Source: Strigamia acuminata (lineage: Eukaryota > Arthropoda > Chilopoda > Geophilomorpha > Linotaeniidae). Taken from it: a stretch of 64,000 nucleotides of DNA. Position numbers and translations under genes: made by a program. Every line of letters starts with the position of its first letter. The stretch's first letter is position 1. The stretch spans positions 4,836,001-4,900,000 of the forward strand of contig OX442315.1 in NCBI GenBank assembly GCA_949358305.1, in the 5' to 3' direction. Shown here in pieces: positions 55,848 to 64,000 of this stretch. The notes beneath the pieces were generated by a model. That model made no database searches. It had not been told where the DNA came from and saw only the letters and a program-made list of their open reading frames with translations.

Positions 55848-57281
55848 CTAGTTTCCCGATGGATTAGTTGGTCCACCACGTGGGGCTCCTCGATTTCCTC
55901 GGCCTCGGTAATTTTCAATAAAATTTTTACCTTTATAATTTGGATTTTTAGGATGGCCTTGGTTATTTGGATTCCCCTGTGGTCTTTGTCCTTGTGGTGG
56001 GTTCCATTGCTGTTGTAATTGTTGTTGTTGTTGTTGGAATCCTTGACCTTGATTATTCCACTGATCATTCCAATTGCCTCTGTTTTGACCTTTGTTGTTA
56101 TTCCATCCTCTTCCTTGGTTCCACCATCCCCGTTGTTGTCCAGATCGTCCTCTAAAGTTGCCTCTATTGTAGAACTGGGCCTGGTTCGGATGTGGTGTAT
56201 ACCATTGGTTTTGGTAGAAAACGGGAGTAACCTCTGCATATTGAACTTCCCCAAACTGCTGCTGTTGTCTTAGCACTTTGACCTCTGCTAACAACTCGTC
56301 TTTTGACTTATTGACGTCGCTCGGTTCAACTAACAAACTTGGTTTCACCTCGCCTGTTGTATCAACAGCTTTTTGCAGTAGGGTTAGCAAAACTTCTGCA
56401 GGGTCCTCACTGAATGCATGAGCTTCCAATAGTCCAAGTTGAGATGTTAACTGATCCAATGTCTTTGGAAAATTGACTACCAATTTATCTCTAGTCACCT
56501 TTTTAAGTCCTTGAAACACATGAAATATCTTTTGTTCTTCAGTAAATGCTGGTCTCGCAAAAGAACATTCTTTTAATATTTTCTGCATATGTTCCAAAGC
56601 TGTCCCATCTTTGTGCTGCATTGCCTGTAATTTCGACAAAATTGTTGTTATTTGTCGTCTGAATTTTGCCTTCAACGCATCTTTCCATTGAATCCATGTT
56701 CTAGTCGGATGTTGTGGAAGTTGGTCTAGATACCACGATGATGCGGAGGATTTCAGCACAATTGATAGATGTTTAATTCTCTCGGTGTCATCGGCTATTG
56801 TATCTTCATATCCGATCAGCCATGTGTCAATATTTCCTGTCGCCGGATCAAAGTCAACTGGATTTCTTCTATTAACCACTAAATTTTGTAATACCGTCTG
56901 TATTGCTACAAGTTCTGGTGAAGCATTTGCCATTTTAATTGGTGATTGTTCTTTATTTATACACAAATATGAAAGTTCTAAATTTGGTTGCTCCTCAACG
57001 TCTTGGAAAACGTCCTTCTCGTCTGCGTCGTCCTGATCACCCTGTTCTCGTATCAATAATTCTCCTAATTGCTCCACCTCGTGTGGGAACAATTCAGCTT
57101 GAAGATCAGCACTAACAACTCGTATTCGGTGCTGTTGCGGGGTTTCACCTTCCCTTTTTTGAGTTTTAAGTCCCTCTTTGGGTTTTGGCCCCCTCTTTCG
57201 CTCAGTCACCTTGTCACTCAATGCTGTCTCTTCTTCCAACTCTTCTTCTTTCTTACTACCTGAGAGCAGGTAATCCGTTAC
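55848..57281 (-). CDS. gag: Gag of the outer element
   Basis: The frame is open from about 57300 to the TAG at 55848, but its first ATG is at 56933 (about 361 residues). The upstream ~115 codons look coding (charged, KRGPKPKEG, acidic stretch) and have no ATG; a good splice acceptor CTGCTCTCAG ends near 57265, so a spliced or non-AUG start is possible. The core (WYLDQLPQHPTRTWIQWKDA) is a retrotransposon-gag domain. The C-terminus is rich in Gln, Asn, Gly and Arg (RGG-like) and replaces the CCHC knuckle, which is absent. Confidence 0.85.
   Translation of the reverse strand, partial: VTDYLLSGSKKEEELEEETALSDKVTERKRGPKPKEGLKTQKREGETPQQHRIRVVSADLQAELFPHEVEQLGELLIREQGDQDDADEKDVFQDVEEQPNLELSYLCINKEQSPIKMANASPELVAIQTVLQNLVVNRRNPVDFDPATGNIDTWLIGYEDTIADDTERIKHLSIVLKSSASSWYLDQLPQHPTRTWIQWKDALKAKFRRQITTILSKLQAMQHKDGTALEHMQKILKECSFARPAFTEEQKIFHVFQGLKKVTRDKLVVNFPKTLDQLTSQLGLLEAHAFSEDPAEVLLTLLQKAVDTTGEVKPSLLVEPSDVNKSKDELLAEVKVLRQQQQFGEVQYAEVTPVFYQNQWYTPHPNQAQFYNRGNFRGRSGQQRGWWNQGRGWNNNKGQNRGNWNDQWNNQGQGFQQQQQQLQQQWNPPQGQRPQGNPNNQGHPKNPNYKGKNFIENYRGRGNRGAPRGGPTNPSGN
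55851..55857 (-). promoter_or_regulatory. Gag-pol -1 slippery site GGGAAAC of the outer element
   Basis: The minus strand reads G GGA AAC in the gag frame immediately before the TAG stop, a canonical X XXY YYZ heptamer. The pol frame is -1 and open through it. No strong GC-rich hairpin is obvious downstream; an A-rich stretch follows. Confidence 0.75.
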
Positions 57282-57299
57282 GTATTTTGAAAACGCGTA

Positions 57300-58098
57300 A
57301 CGTCTAGAGTCCGCAATGATTTATTAATTGTAGAGAAGACACAATCCTTTGACTCGAAGCACTTTTAATTCACTTTTCCAGTTATAAATAACACTATAAC
57401 TTTTTAGCACACAAAACTCTTTTCACTTTCTGAAAAATAATTCAATAATTAAACACTTCAATTTTCACGGTCATAATTACAAAATATCAAAAAAAACAAT
57501 TCATTTTCACGGTCATAATTACTAAATTTCATCAAAACTATTCAAGGAAAAATTTCTTATTAATAACACTTTACAAAAATGCTCTGGAAAGAAAACAAAT
57601 TCATTAATAAATATAAATAATATATTCTCTATTATCATTCAATTTTATCCTAACATCACAATTAAATTCTTCATTACTATACAATTTCATTAAATTTTAT
57701 CAAAATTCAATCAATAATACTATATCAATTCAATTCAAAGTCAAATATCACAGTAAATAACACTCAAATGCAAATTTATCCAATTTAAACACTCAAAACT
57801 TCTATTCTATTCTATTTTATTTTTTTAGACTTTATCAATTTTCAATCTAATTGACCTATTTATTCACTAGCAATGACTCACTCTCACTTTCCTATCAATT
57901 TCACAAATGAATCACTCATATTCAAATTAGTTTGGGATTTCTCAAAATTTTATATGATTTTCAAAGCTATTTTAAGCCAAATTTGCCAATTTTATGTGAT
58001 TTTAATTCTAATTTCACTCATTTTACTTTAAATTTTACAATTTTAATGATTTTAGCTCTAATTTTCGGGGTTTTTATTCTACTTTTGGTCCCGGGGAA
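57300..58098 (-). other. Leader of the outer element
   Basis: About 800 bp, extremely AT-rich and without coding capacity, between the primer site and the gag frame. Confidence 0.6.
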
Positions 58099-58116
58099 AG
58101 AACCGCATCTCCACCA
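58099..58116 (-). other. Primer-binding site of the outer element
   Basis: On the minus strand TGGTGGAGATGCGGTTCT begins two bases after the LTR end, the same spacing as in the other two elements. I do not recognise the matching tRNA. Confidence 0.55.
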
Positions 58117-58118
58117 TT

Positions 58119-58693
58119 TGTTACGTGGTTTCCGGGCCTGATCAGGTTTCCACGCAACGTTATTTTATTTGGGGTTTTAGTGAATGTGACAGGAAAGGAT
58201 GAGATTGGTTTTATGTTCAAATTCAATTCAGTTTTATTTGACCGGACAAACGAAGTTTGTTCGATCCCTTTTAAACTTGGTTACATTTATTCTCAAAAAC
58301 AGTTTGGAATGACATTCGGATAAACTATCATTTTTACATTCTTATTAATTTGTACAACCGTTATTAACTGGGTTATAAACAACTGTGTGATATCTTAAAT
58401 GCGATGTAATTAAATTGGTTTTATAGTCATCAGCCGCGCTCTTTAATGAGGCGACATCAGACTCTCTAGATCTACAAAGCAAAAGTGATTAGAGACCTGT
58501 CTTAGTGCGGGCTCCTTATTTATAGCAAATCTGCCATAAACCCCATAATTGAATTGACTGGTCCATCACATGGCGATGACGGAGTCCAACCGTCAGCGCC
58601 ATCTGTGGCCGAAATTTAGCAACTTTAACCAATAATAACTCGAATTACGCGTTACGAATCGCGCATTAATTAGCACGGTTCGTACACGTGACA
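58119..58693 (-). repeat. 5' LTR of the outer element
   Basis: 575 bp, same as 36406-36980 wherever compared. GTAT target duplication follows at 58694-58697. Confidence 0.94.
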
Positions 58694-59421
58694 GTATGAT
58701 ATAATCAAAATCAGAAATTTTCAGAAAAAAGAATGAATAGGAAAAAAAAAATTTCTATTCAAGAAAGAGCTTGTCCATAATCCGAGTCGCACTCGAACAG
58801 TAACCGCGGACGAGTCGAGATTTGAAATAATAGCCGCCCTTGAATAGTAGCCGTGGTTTTTATTCAAGGGCGGCTACAACCGGGAAAGAAAATGAATGGG
58901 AACCAAAACGCACAAAATGACTGAAATAAATATTTATATTGGTCAAAAACACTAAAATAAATATTTATATTGGTCAAAAACACTAAAGTAAATATTTATA
59001 TTGGTCAAAAACACTAAAATAAATGTTTCAATTGATCAAAAACACTAAAATAAATGTTTCAATTGATCAAAAACACTAAAATAAATATTTAAATTGATCA
59101 AAAACACTAAAATAAATGTTTAAATTGACCAAACAAATTGAATTCAATCAAACAAAACAAACGTTCAACGAACGGAACATTGATATTAGCAACTATTTGA
59201 AATAAGAGCCGCAGCTCAGGGGGACCGTTTTGAATAAGAGCAAGAGCCGCGGCTCTTACAGTAAAATCCTCTATCTTCACAATTTGTTTGGCTTCGAGAT
59301 CGAGCAATAGCGGTTCGTACGATTTCAATTTCACATCTCACGTTTTTATACAATACTTGCGTATAAACAATTAGTAACCACAAATAAAAATTTGCAGTTA
59401 CCGAAACAGAATAAATCTTAC
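58694..59421. repeat. Hairpin and 31-bp minisatellite beside the outer element
   Basis: A perfect 16-bp stem TAGCCGCCCTTGAATA (58831-58846) with its complement at 58861-58876 encloses a 14-nt loop. From about 58918 to 59138 a ~31-bp unit (ACTAAAATAAATATTTATAT...) is repeated about seven times with drift. AGAGCCGC motifs recur near 59208-59255. No gene seen. This is intron sequence of the broken gene I/J. Confidence 0.7.
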
Positions 59422-59928
59422 CATGTAACTTCATATCTGTATTCTGTCTTGGATTACGATGAACATCCTCATCTAATGCTAAGAAATGCTGACATTAAGT
59501 CGTCATTAAAAATTAAAAACCTTACACGTTTTGTACTTTTTGAATGGAATTCGAGCACTACTGACGGCGATTTGTAAGACCAATCAATATAAGCGTCATT
59601 CGATGTATTTTCATCAGTTTTCTCCACACTACAAAACAAAACATAACGTCTATTACTTCAAAAACGTTGAATAAAATTTTGAATCTTCCAGATTTTATAT
59701 TAGTTCTAAATTTCGTAAACGTACTTGCGCGTTTGAGGCATTTCATCTTTTCCTTCAACTTTGTTCTCCCTGGTTTTGTTTTTACCGTAATCTGCTGCCA
59801 CAGTAATGGAATCATCTGACTGAACAGGTGCTTATAGAGAAAGAAAATATACGTTAAAACACAAATTCATGTTTTCCTTTTGCTGTTGATTGCATAAATA
59901 CCATAGATACTTGTGAAAGCACACGTTT
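59422..59928 (-). pseudogene. 5' remnant of a TRAF-like gene (piece J): exons 1 (partial) to 4
   Basis: Exons alignable to genes B and C: part of exon 1 (59902-59928), exon 2 (59725-59830), exon 3 (about 59528-59628) and a shortened exon 4 (59422-59472), with splice sites in matching phases. Exon 1 is interrupted at 59929 by an LTR, so the start codon is separated. The coiled-coil exons that should follow are on the other side of the outer retrotransposon (35275-35805). Most likely the 5' part of the same broken gene. Confidence 0.72.
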
Positions 59929-60559
59929 TGTCGTGATTCGACTTTGTGGTTAAAGATAATAAATAATACACTCGGGAATACAATATATTTCAAATACTGC
60001 TTTATTAAAACACGCTTACTAATACAAATATAAGTCAAGATGTTTCCTGTGTTGGTCCTCGGATTCGGCTGCGAATACGAGTTGCCGCTAAACAATGGCG
60101 GATCCAATTGTTTAGTCCTACGCGTGGTCTATGTTTGTTGTCTAGGGTATTTCCACGTGTTATTATGAACACGCGAGAATTCGCTTTCTCGTGCGAATTA
60201 AACGAATATCGTTCGAATATTTATTCTAGCGTAGATTGGCTACGCTAAATAAATGTGGCTGTTGTACAGTTGAAATGGTCAGCGGGCACCGGTCCTCGAT
60301 CAATCCGTGAAACGGCCTGAAAGGTGAGGTAAATGGTGCTCTTGCTGAAATGTGGTAACTGTAGTGTCGTTTCCGGTCAAGCATTGGCTATATATATTAA
60401 CCGGAAATGACGTCATATGCAAATCCTTCTGATTATGCAGGTTCGCAGAAACACGCGACTAGTCAGTCTAGTCGGTATTTCTAGCGCGCTCTAGTGGCGA
60501 GTATTAGTAACACAATAATCACCGCTAATTACTTCTTCAGGTGATGCTGAATCACCACA
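59929..60559 (-). mobile_element. 3' LTR of a fourth LTR retrotransposon (element 4)
   Basis: About 631 bp. The ends are mirror images, TGTCGTGATTC at the left and GAATCACCACA at the right. On the minus strand it has a CRE palindrome TGACGTCA (60408-60415), a TATA run (about 60389-60397) and an AATAAA (60001-60006) in promoter-then-polyA order. A purine run precedes it on the minus strand (GGGGAGGGACG, 60560-60570), so it is the 3' LTR of a minus-strand element that leaves the window on the right. The left end coincides with the point where homology of piece J to gene C exon 1 breaks. Confidence 0.75.
60389..60415 (-). promoter_or_regulatory. CRE and TATA promoter in element 4 LTR
   Basis: On the minus strand TGACGTCA (60408-60415) stands about 10 bp upstream of a TATATATA run (60389-60397). 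TGACGTCA is the consensus CREB/ATF site. The transcript would start near 60360. Confidence 0.55.
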
Positions 60560-60753
60560 CGTCCCTCCCCGAGAATAAATCATCGGGGCCCCCCCTTTAA
60601 ATAAAGGTGGAGCAGTATCTTTAATCATAAATAATCTTTTTATTAAATAATGATGAATGATGAACAAAATATTTTACATTCTTGAAATTGATACATAAAT
60701 AATTTCAGGGTTTTTTAGAGAAGACAGTCTTCTCGTTATGAATATGTAATTAA
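60560..60753 (-). other. 3' non-coding region with polypurine tracts, element 4
   Basis: Between the ORF stop and the LTR. Minus-strand purine runs AAAGGGGGGG (around 60590) and GGGGAGGGACG beside the LTR are candidate polypurine tracts. Confidence 0.6.
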
Positions 60754-63700
60754 TTATTTCTTCAAGTTATCGGCGTAACTTGGCTTATCTTCCGAACTTG
60801 GTTCGTCCAGGTTGGGAGATGTGGTCAATTTTGAAGAGTAGTCCGAGGGGTCTTCGCTCTCGTTCAAGTAGAAACGTAAGTGACCTGGTGCTTCCAGCGG
60901 ATTCCCCGTTCGTTCGTGGGCCCAAATTGGCGGCAAAAAGGGCGACATTCCCTGATTGGTGTGATGGATTCTTTGGGCCTCGGCAATGCTGGTTGGCGCG
61001 CGATGGGCTCGGAGTAGTCGTTGATGCTGGATGAAGCGATCGCCTCCGGCTCCAGCTTCGATAGCGTTCTTCATCCAGACATAAAGAGAATAGCCACGGT
61101 CTGGGGTTTGGAGTAATTTTGTTTCAGTATCCTTCGTCAAGGACAACCCCGGGAAGTACATCCGGAGTCTGGCGGCGATCTGAGGTTCGGCCGTCTTTGA
61201 AGCTTTCATGCTCGATTTTGGGCGGAGCAATTTTCCTTTTGTTTCCTTCTTTTTGAGCGAGACTGGTTCGGCCAGTGGTTCGGAAGGTCTATTTTCCTTC
61301 GGCGGAGGCGGAGGAGGAGGCGTCGGATCCCTGGGAGCCGGAGTTTCCACGACGGGTGTGGTCACTGAAGACGACGGGCGTGGGTGTTGGATGATCGCTC
61401 GAACGTTCTGATAGGAGGTCTCTGGATCCGGGTCCTGGGCCACCATTTGGGCTCGAATTACTGCCGCAGAGGGCACTAGGCGGGTCCAGCTGTCTACGAG
61501 AGCCGGCGGGACTTGGAAACCCTCGTGGGCCACCACGATCCAGGCTGCCACAGCAACACGTGCGTTTCGGAAGGTGGCGGCGGCCAGCAAAATCGACATC
61601 AAGTCGGTAATGGCAACCACGATCCTCGTATTCCAATTTGGATGATCCCGATTTTTGTTCTGCGTATATTCAATCGAGATCCGCTGAAGGTTCGTGATGA
61701 CGTTTTGGATCACGTTTTGTTGGTAGGAGTCCATCTCGCACAAAAGCGCTCTAGCTTGCTCCACGGTCGTTACCTCCAGAAACTGTTGCAACGTTACCTC
61801 CGAAGGGTTGATTGGAGTCGAGGCTTGGATGACTGCTGGGGCTGGCAACATCGGATTGGGTCCCGTGGATGTCGTTGGCTGAGGCACAGATCTGACCAGA
61901 CGTCTTGATTTTTCCGGTTCGGGCTTGTCCCAAACGATTGGAGTTCTCGTTGAAGTTGAGGCTTCGGGGATAGTTGGGAGAGGTTCGACTTTGGCCGGTC
62001 CAAAGCGAGCTTCTCGATGTCTGAGTTGTTCTTCAGAACTCAGTGTCGGTGCGCCGATTATCACTTTCTTGCGAAAGGCGCTTGGGAGGCTGACGCTGGA
62101 TGTTACGCTTCTCGTCTGCGAGAGTTCCGGCTTGATGAAAGCACTTGGCGCCGTCTCTAGACTCGAGGCGGTCGAGGGAGTCGGGCGGTAGACTGGTTTC
62201 GGCTGCATTTGTTGGTATTGCATAACTACCGCGAGGAGGTCCGCCTGAGTATACATCTTCCTTTGCTCGGGGACCTCGTCGATAATTACCTCATCGTCGA
62301 TCTTCATTGGTTCGGGACTGTCCCGAATTGATCGTGTATCTTCGCAGCGCCTCCTATCTCGCTGTCGAATTTCTTCTTCACGATACGCTTTCCATGAACG
62401 TGCGCGACTCTCCGATCCTCTCCTTCTTCGTTCGTCTTGTAGACGGAGGTTCTCTCGTTCACGTCGGGCTCTTTCATCACGTTCGCGCAGGAACTCCTCT
62501 CGGTGTCTATTCCAGGATTCCTTGTTTTCTTCCCGCCGTCGGAAGTAATTTCTACGATAATCGTCCCAATTTTCTTGGTTCCTATCGCGTCGGCGTTGAT
62601 CTTCTCGGCGGTCGGGGCGTTCGCGTACATTTTCTCTTCTTCGGCTGGTTGACGGGGCATCCCTGGATTGAAATCGCGATGTTTGTGGGATCTCCGTCTT
62701 TCCCAGGCGAGAGAGAGCGCTTGGTTTGGCCAGGCGTTTCTCTGTCGCGGGTTTCTTATTCTGCGCGCTGCTGGAAGTGCTTGGCTTGTCCAGGCATGGT
62801 TTCTTCGCTGAGCAGCCTGCTTCGTCGTGCTCGTTGGAGAGACGTTTCTCGGCCTTCTGGCGTTTGCGACCAAAGAAGCCCAAAAAATGCAATTGATGCA
62901 TTGCTCGTTGCGAGGTGATGAAACCGTGTCTCGGTCTCCAATCTGGGCGGTCGGGCCGGTCTTCGCGGATCTGAAGGAGCCAAAACCTGATTTCCTCGGT
63001 CGAGTAACCGTCCGGCTGTAGATAATTGAAAACCTCGTCATGTGCGGTCCGCCTTACTTCTTCGTAATATGCCATATGAATCTGGTGTTTTTCTTCATCT
63101 GTTTCGGCGTCGCGCCATTGTTCGTAAACGTCCCATCCTCGCTGGTCGTCAGGAAAGGCGGCTCGGATTAGTGGATTCGGGATTGGCGCTGGCGGGTCCA
63201 TATTTCTCGAGATAACTGCCCGTAAAGCTGCTTGATATTGGCGCGGCATGTAGTGGATCAACGTTTGCTGGCTGGACCAGTAGCGGCTGATCGCACGGGA
63301 CAATAAAAGGCGAATTTTCCATGGTTCAAAGTCGACCGCTTCTTCGAGCGCTTGTCGGAACAGTATGGGGATTACTTCGCGCCATAAGCTGCCTGCGGAA
63401 ACTCTTTTCGGGTCGATTTGCCCCCACGTAGTGCGATATCCGTCCTAAATATTAGAATATTAATAAATATATTAGGATCGTTGATTAATTTGTCATATTT
63501 TTGTAGAGATTCTTTCGTCTAACACAAGATGGCGTCATGGTCGGCCATGTGCTTTTCGACCACGTGTCTTGAAGTTAATTTTTCTTTCGGTATTTGATTA
63601 ATTTTGATAATTTGTCACTTAAAGTTAAATTATTTCTTCGTTTGTGGTCAGTCCACGAACTTATTTCGTATTTTTGATTATCGATAATTGAATTTTTTCT

Positions 63701-63863
63701 ATTTTTTACTTACGTCGGGTTGGACATCGGGTTCATTGGGTTCGTCCCAATTTCCCTCTTCGTTGTTTACAATGATTTGTAACAAATCCACTTGATCTTC
63801 ATCGTCATCCTCGGAAGCGTTGTTTACGGCCCGTTCAATTTCTTTCTTCCAATCATTTCTCAT
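60754..63863 (-). CDS. Two-exon ORF of element 4 in the env position, not env-like
   Basis: Exon 1 63714-63863 (ATG, 50 codons, acidic) ends at a perfect GTAAGT donor; exon 2 60754-63444 opens after a TTTAG acceptor in phase 0, giving 946 residues across a 269-bp intron. The N-terminal ~200 residues are folded-looking, with many Trp, Arg and His. A long Arg/Glu-rich RS/RE-like stretch (roughly residues 260-420) follows, then Pro-rich linkers and two helical blocks. No signal peptide, transmembrane segment, zinc knuckle or reverse-transcriptase motif is seen. Lying just 5' of the 3' LTR it occupies the env place. It could instead be a host gene captured by or next to the LTR. Function unknown. 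Confidence 0.65.
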
Positions 63864-64000
63864 TTTTCGGAAACTAATTTGATTTCACGGCTGTCTCGAG
63901 GTGATCGTTGCTTAGTCGGAGATGACAGTGATAAGTGTGGGTCGGGTTAGAGGTTAACTATTAGTCTCATGTCATCTTTGATTGGTTTGGCCAATTAAGA
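63864..64000. other. Upstream part of element 4
   Basis: 137 bp to the window edge with no recognised feature; pol of element 4 is expected further right. Confidence 0.35.

Larger units (their letters stand above)
36406..58693 (-). mobile_element. Ty3/Gypsy LTR retrotransposon, outer element, full length with nested insertion
   Basis: LTRs 36406-36980 and 58119-58693 are both 575 bp, begin TGTTACGTGG and end CGTGACA, and are identical wherever I compared them. A GTAT duplication flanks the element (36402-36405, 58694-58697). On the minus strand the order is 5' LTR (58693-58119), primer site, gag, frameshift site, pol, 3' LTR. A plus-strand Gypsy element (38889-52783) interrupts pol. Without that insert the element would be about 8.4 kb. 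Near-identical LTRs imply recent insertion. Confidence 0.95.

Noticed and set aside
62304-63041. 245-codon minus-strand ORF overlapping the element 4 ORF
   Set aside because: Frame-shifted shadow of the Arg/Glu-rich segment; the longer frame has intron phase and length support.

Overview
The window looks like a metazoan, probably arthropod, chromosome segment: genes are split into short exons by 42-110 bp GT-AG introns, base composition is AT-rich, and there are degenerin/ENaC-type and TRAF/MATH-type genes plus many LTR retrotransposons and small inverted-repeat transposons. I cannot name the species; a springtail or crustacean is a guess only. Nothing looks prokaryotic.

Layout. (1) 1-9776: a minus-strand Ty3/Gypsy element (element 1: 5' LTR, tRNA-Pro type primer site, gag, pol); its 3' LTR lies left of the window. 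It sits 11 bp inside an intron of a DEG/ENaC channel gene whose four visible exons are at 9788-10762. (2) 11051-35805: a tandem minus-strand array of TRAF/MATH genes. Gene A (11051-17590) is a complete TRAF with a C3HC3D RING, TRAF-type zinc fingers, coiled coil and MATH domain. Genes B and C (18580-20878, 23406-26729) are paralogues in which RING and zinc fingers are replaced by a signal-peptide-like first exon. Genes D-H (28014-34600) are five two-exon MATH-only genes, each preceded by the same ~30-bp promoter block. A last member (I/J) has been broken into pieces at 35275-35805 and 59422-59928. (3) The introns and spacers of the array are full of small transposons, including one that carries 124 perfect 18-bp repeats with a second transposon nested beside them, a TTAA-flanked piggyBac-like MITE and a four-copy dispersed repeat. 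(4) 36406-58693: a minus-strand Gypsy element (outer element) with 575-bp LTRs and a GTAT target duplication; inside its pol is a second, plus-strand Gypsy element (nested element, 38889-52783) with 1546-bp LTRs and a TCAT target duplication. (5) 59929-64000: the 3' LTR and 3' part of a fourth LTR element (minus strand), inserted in exon 1 of the broken TRAF gene and leaving the window on the right.

The most notable biology is in the retroelements. All three visible gag-pol junctions carry a canonical -1 frameshift heptamer in frame with gag, two of them with a good downstream hairpin. Two elements have, in the env position, a long non-env ORF that seems to be made from spliced RNA. In the host array, a shared E-box-type promoter block and the stepwise loss of RING and zinc-finger exons suggest a recent, co-regulated radiation of TRAF-derived adaptor and possibly secreted proteins. 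Exon boundaries were read by eye from splice consensus and checked for phase; the summed exons of genes A-H are all divisible by three.
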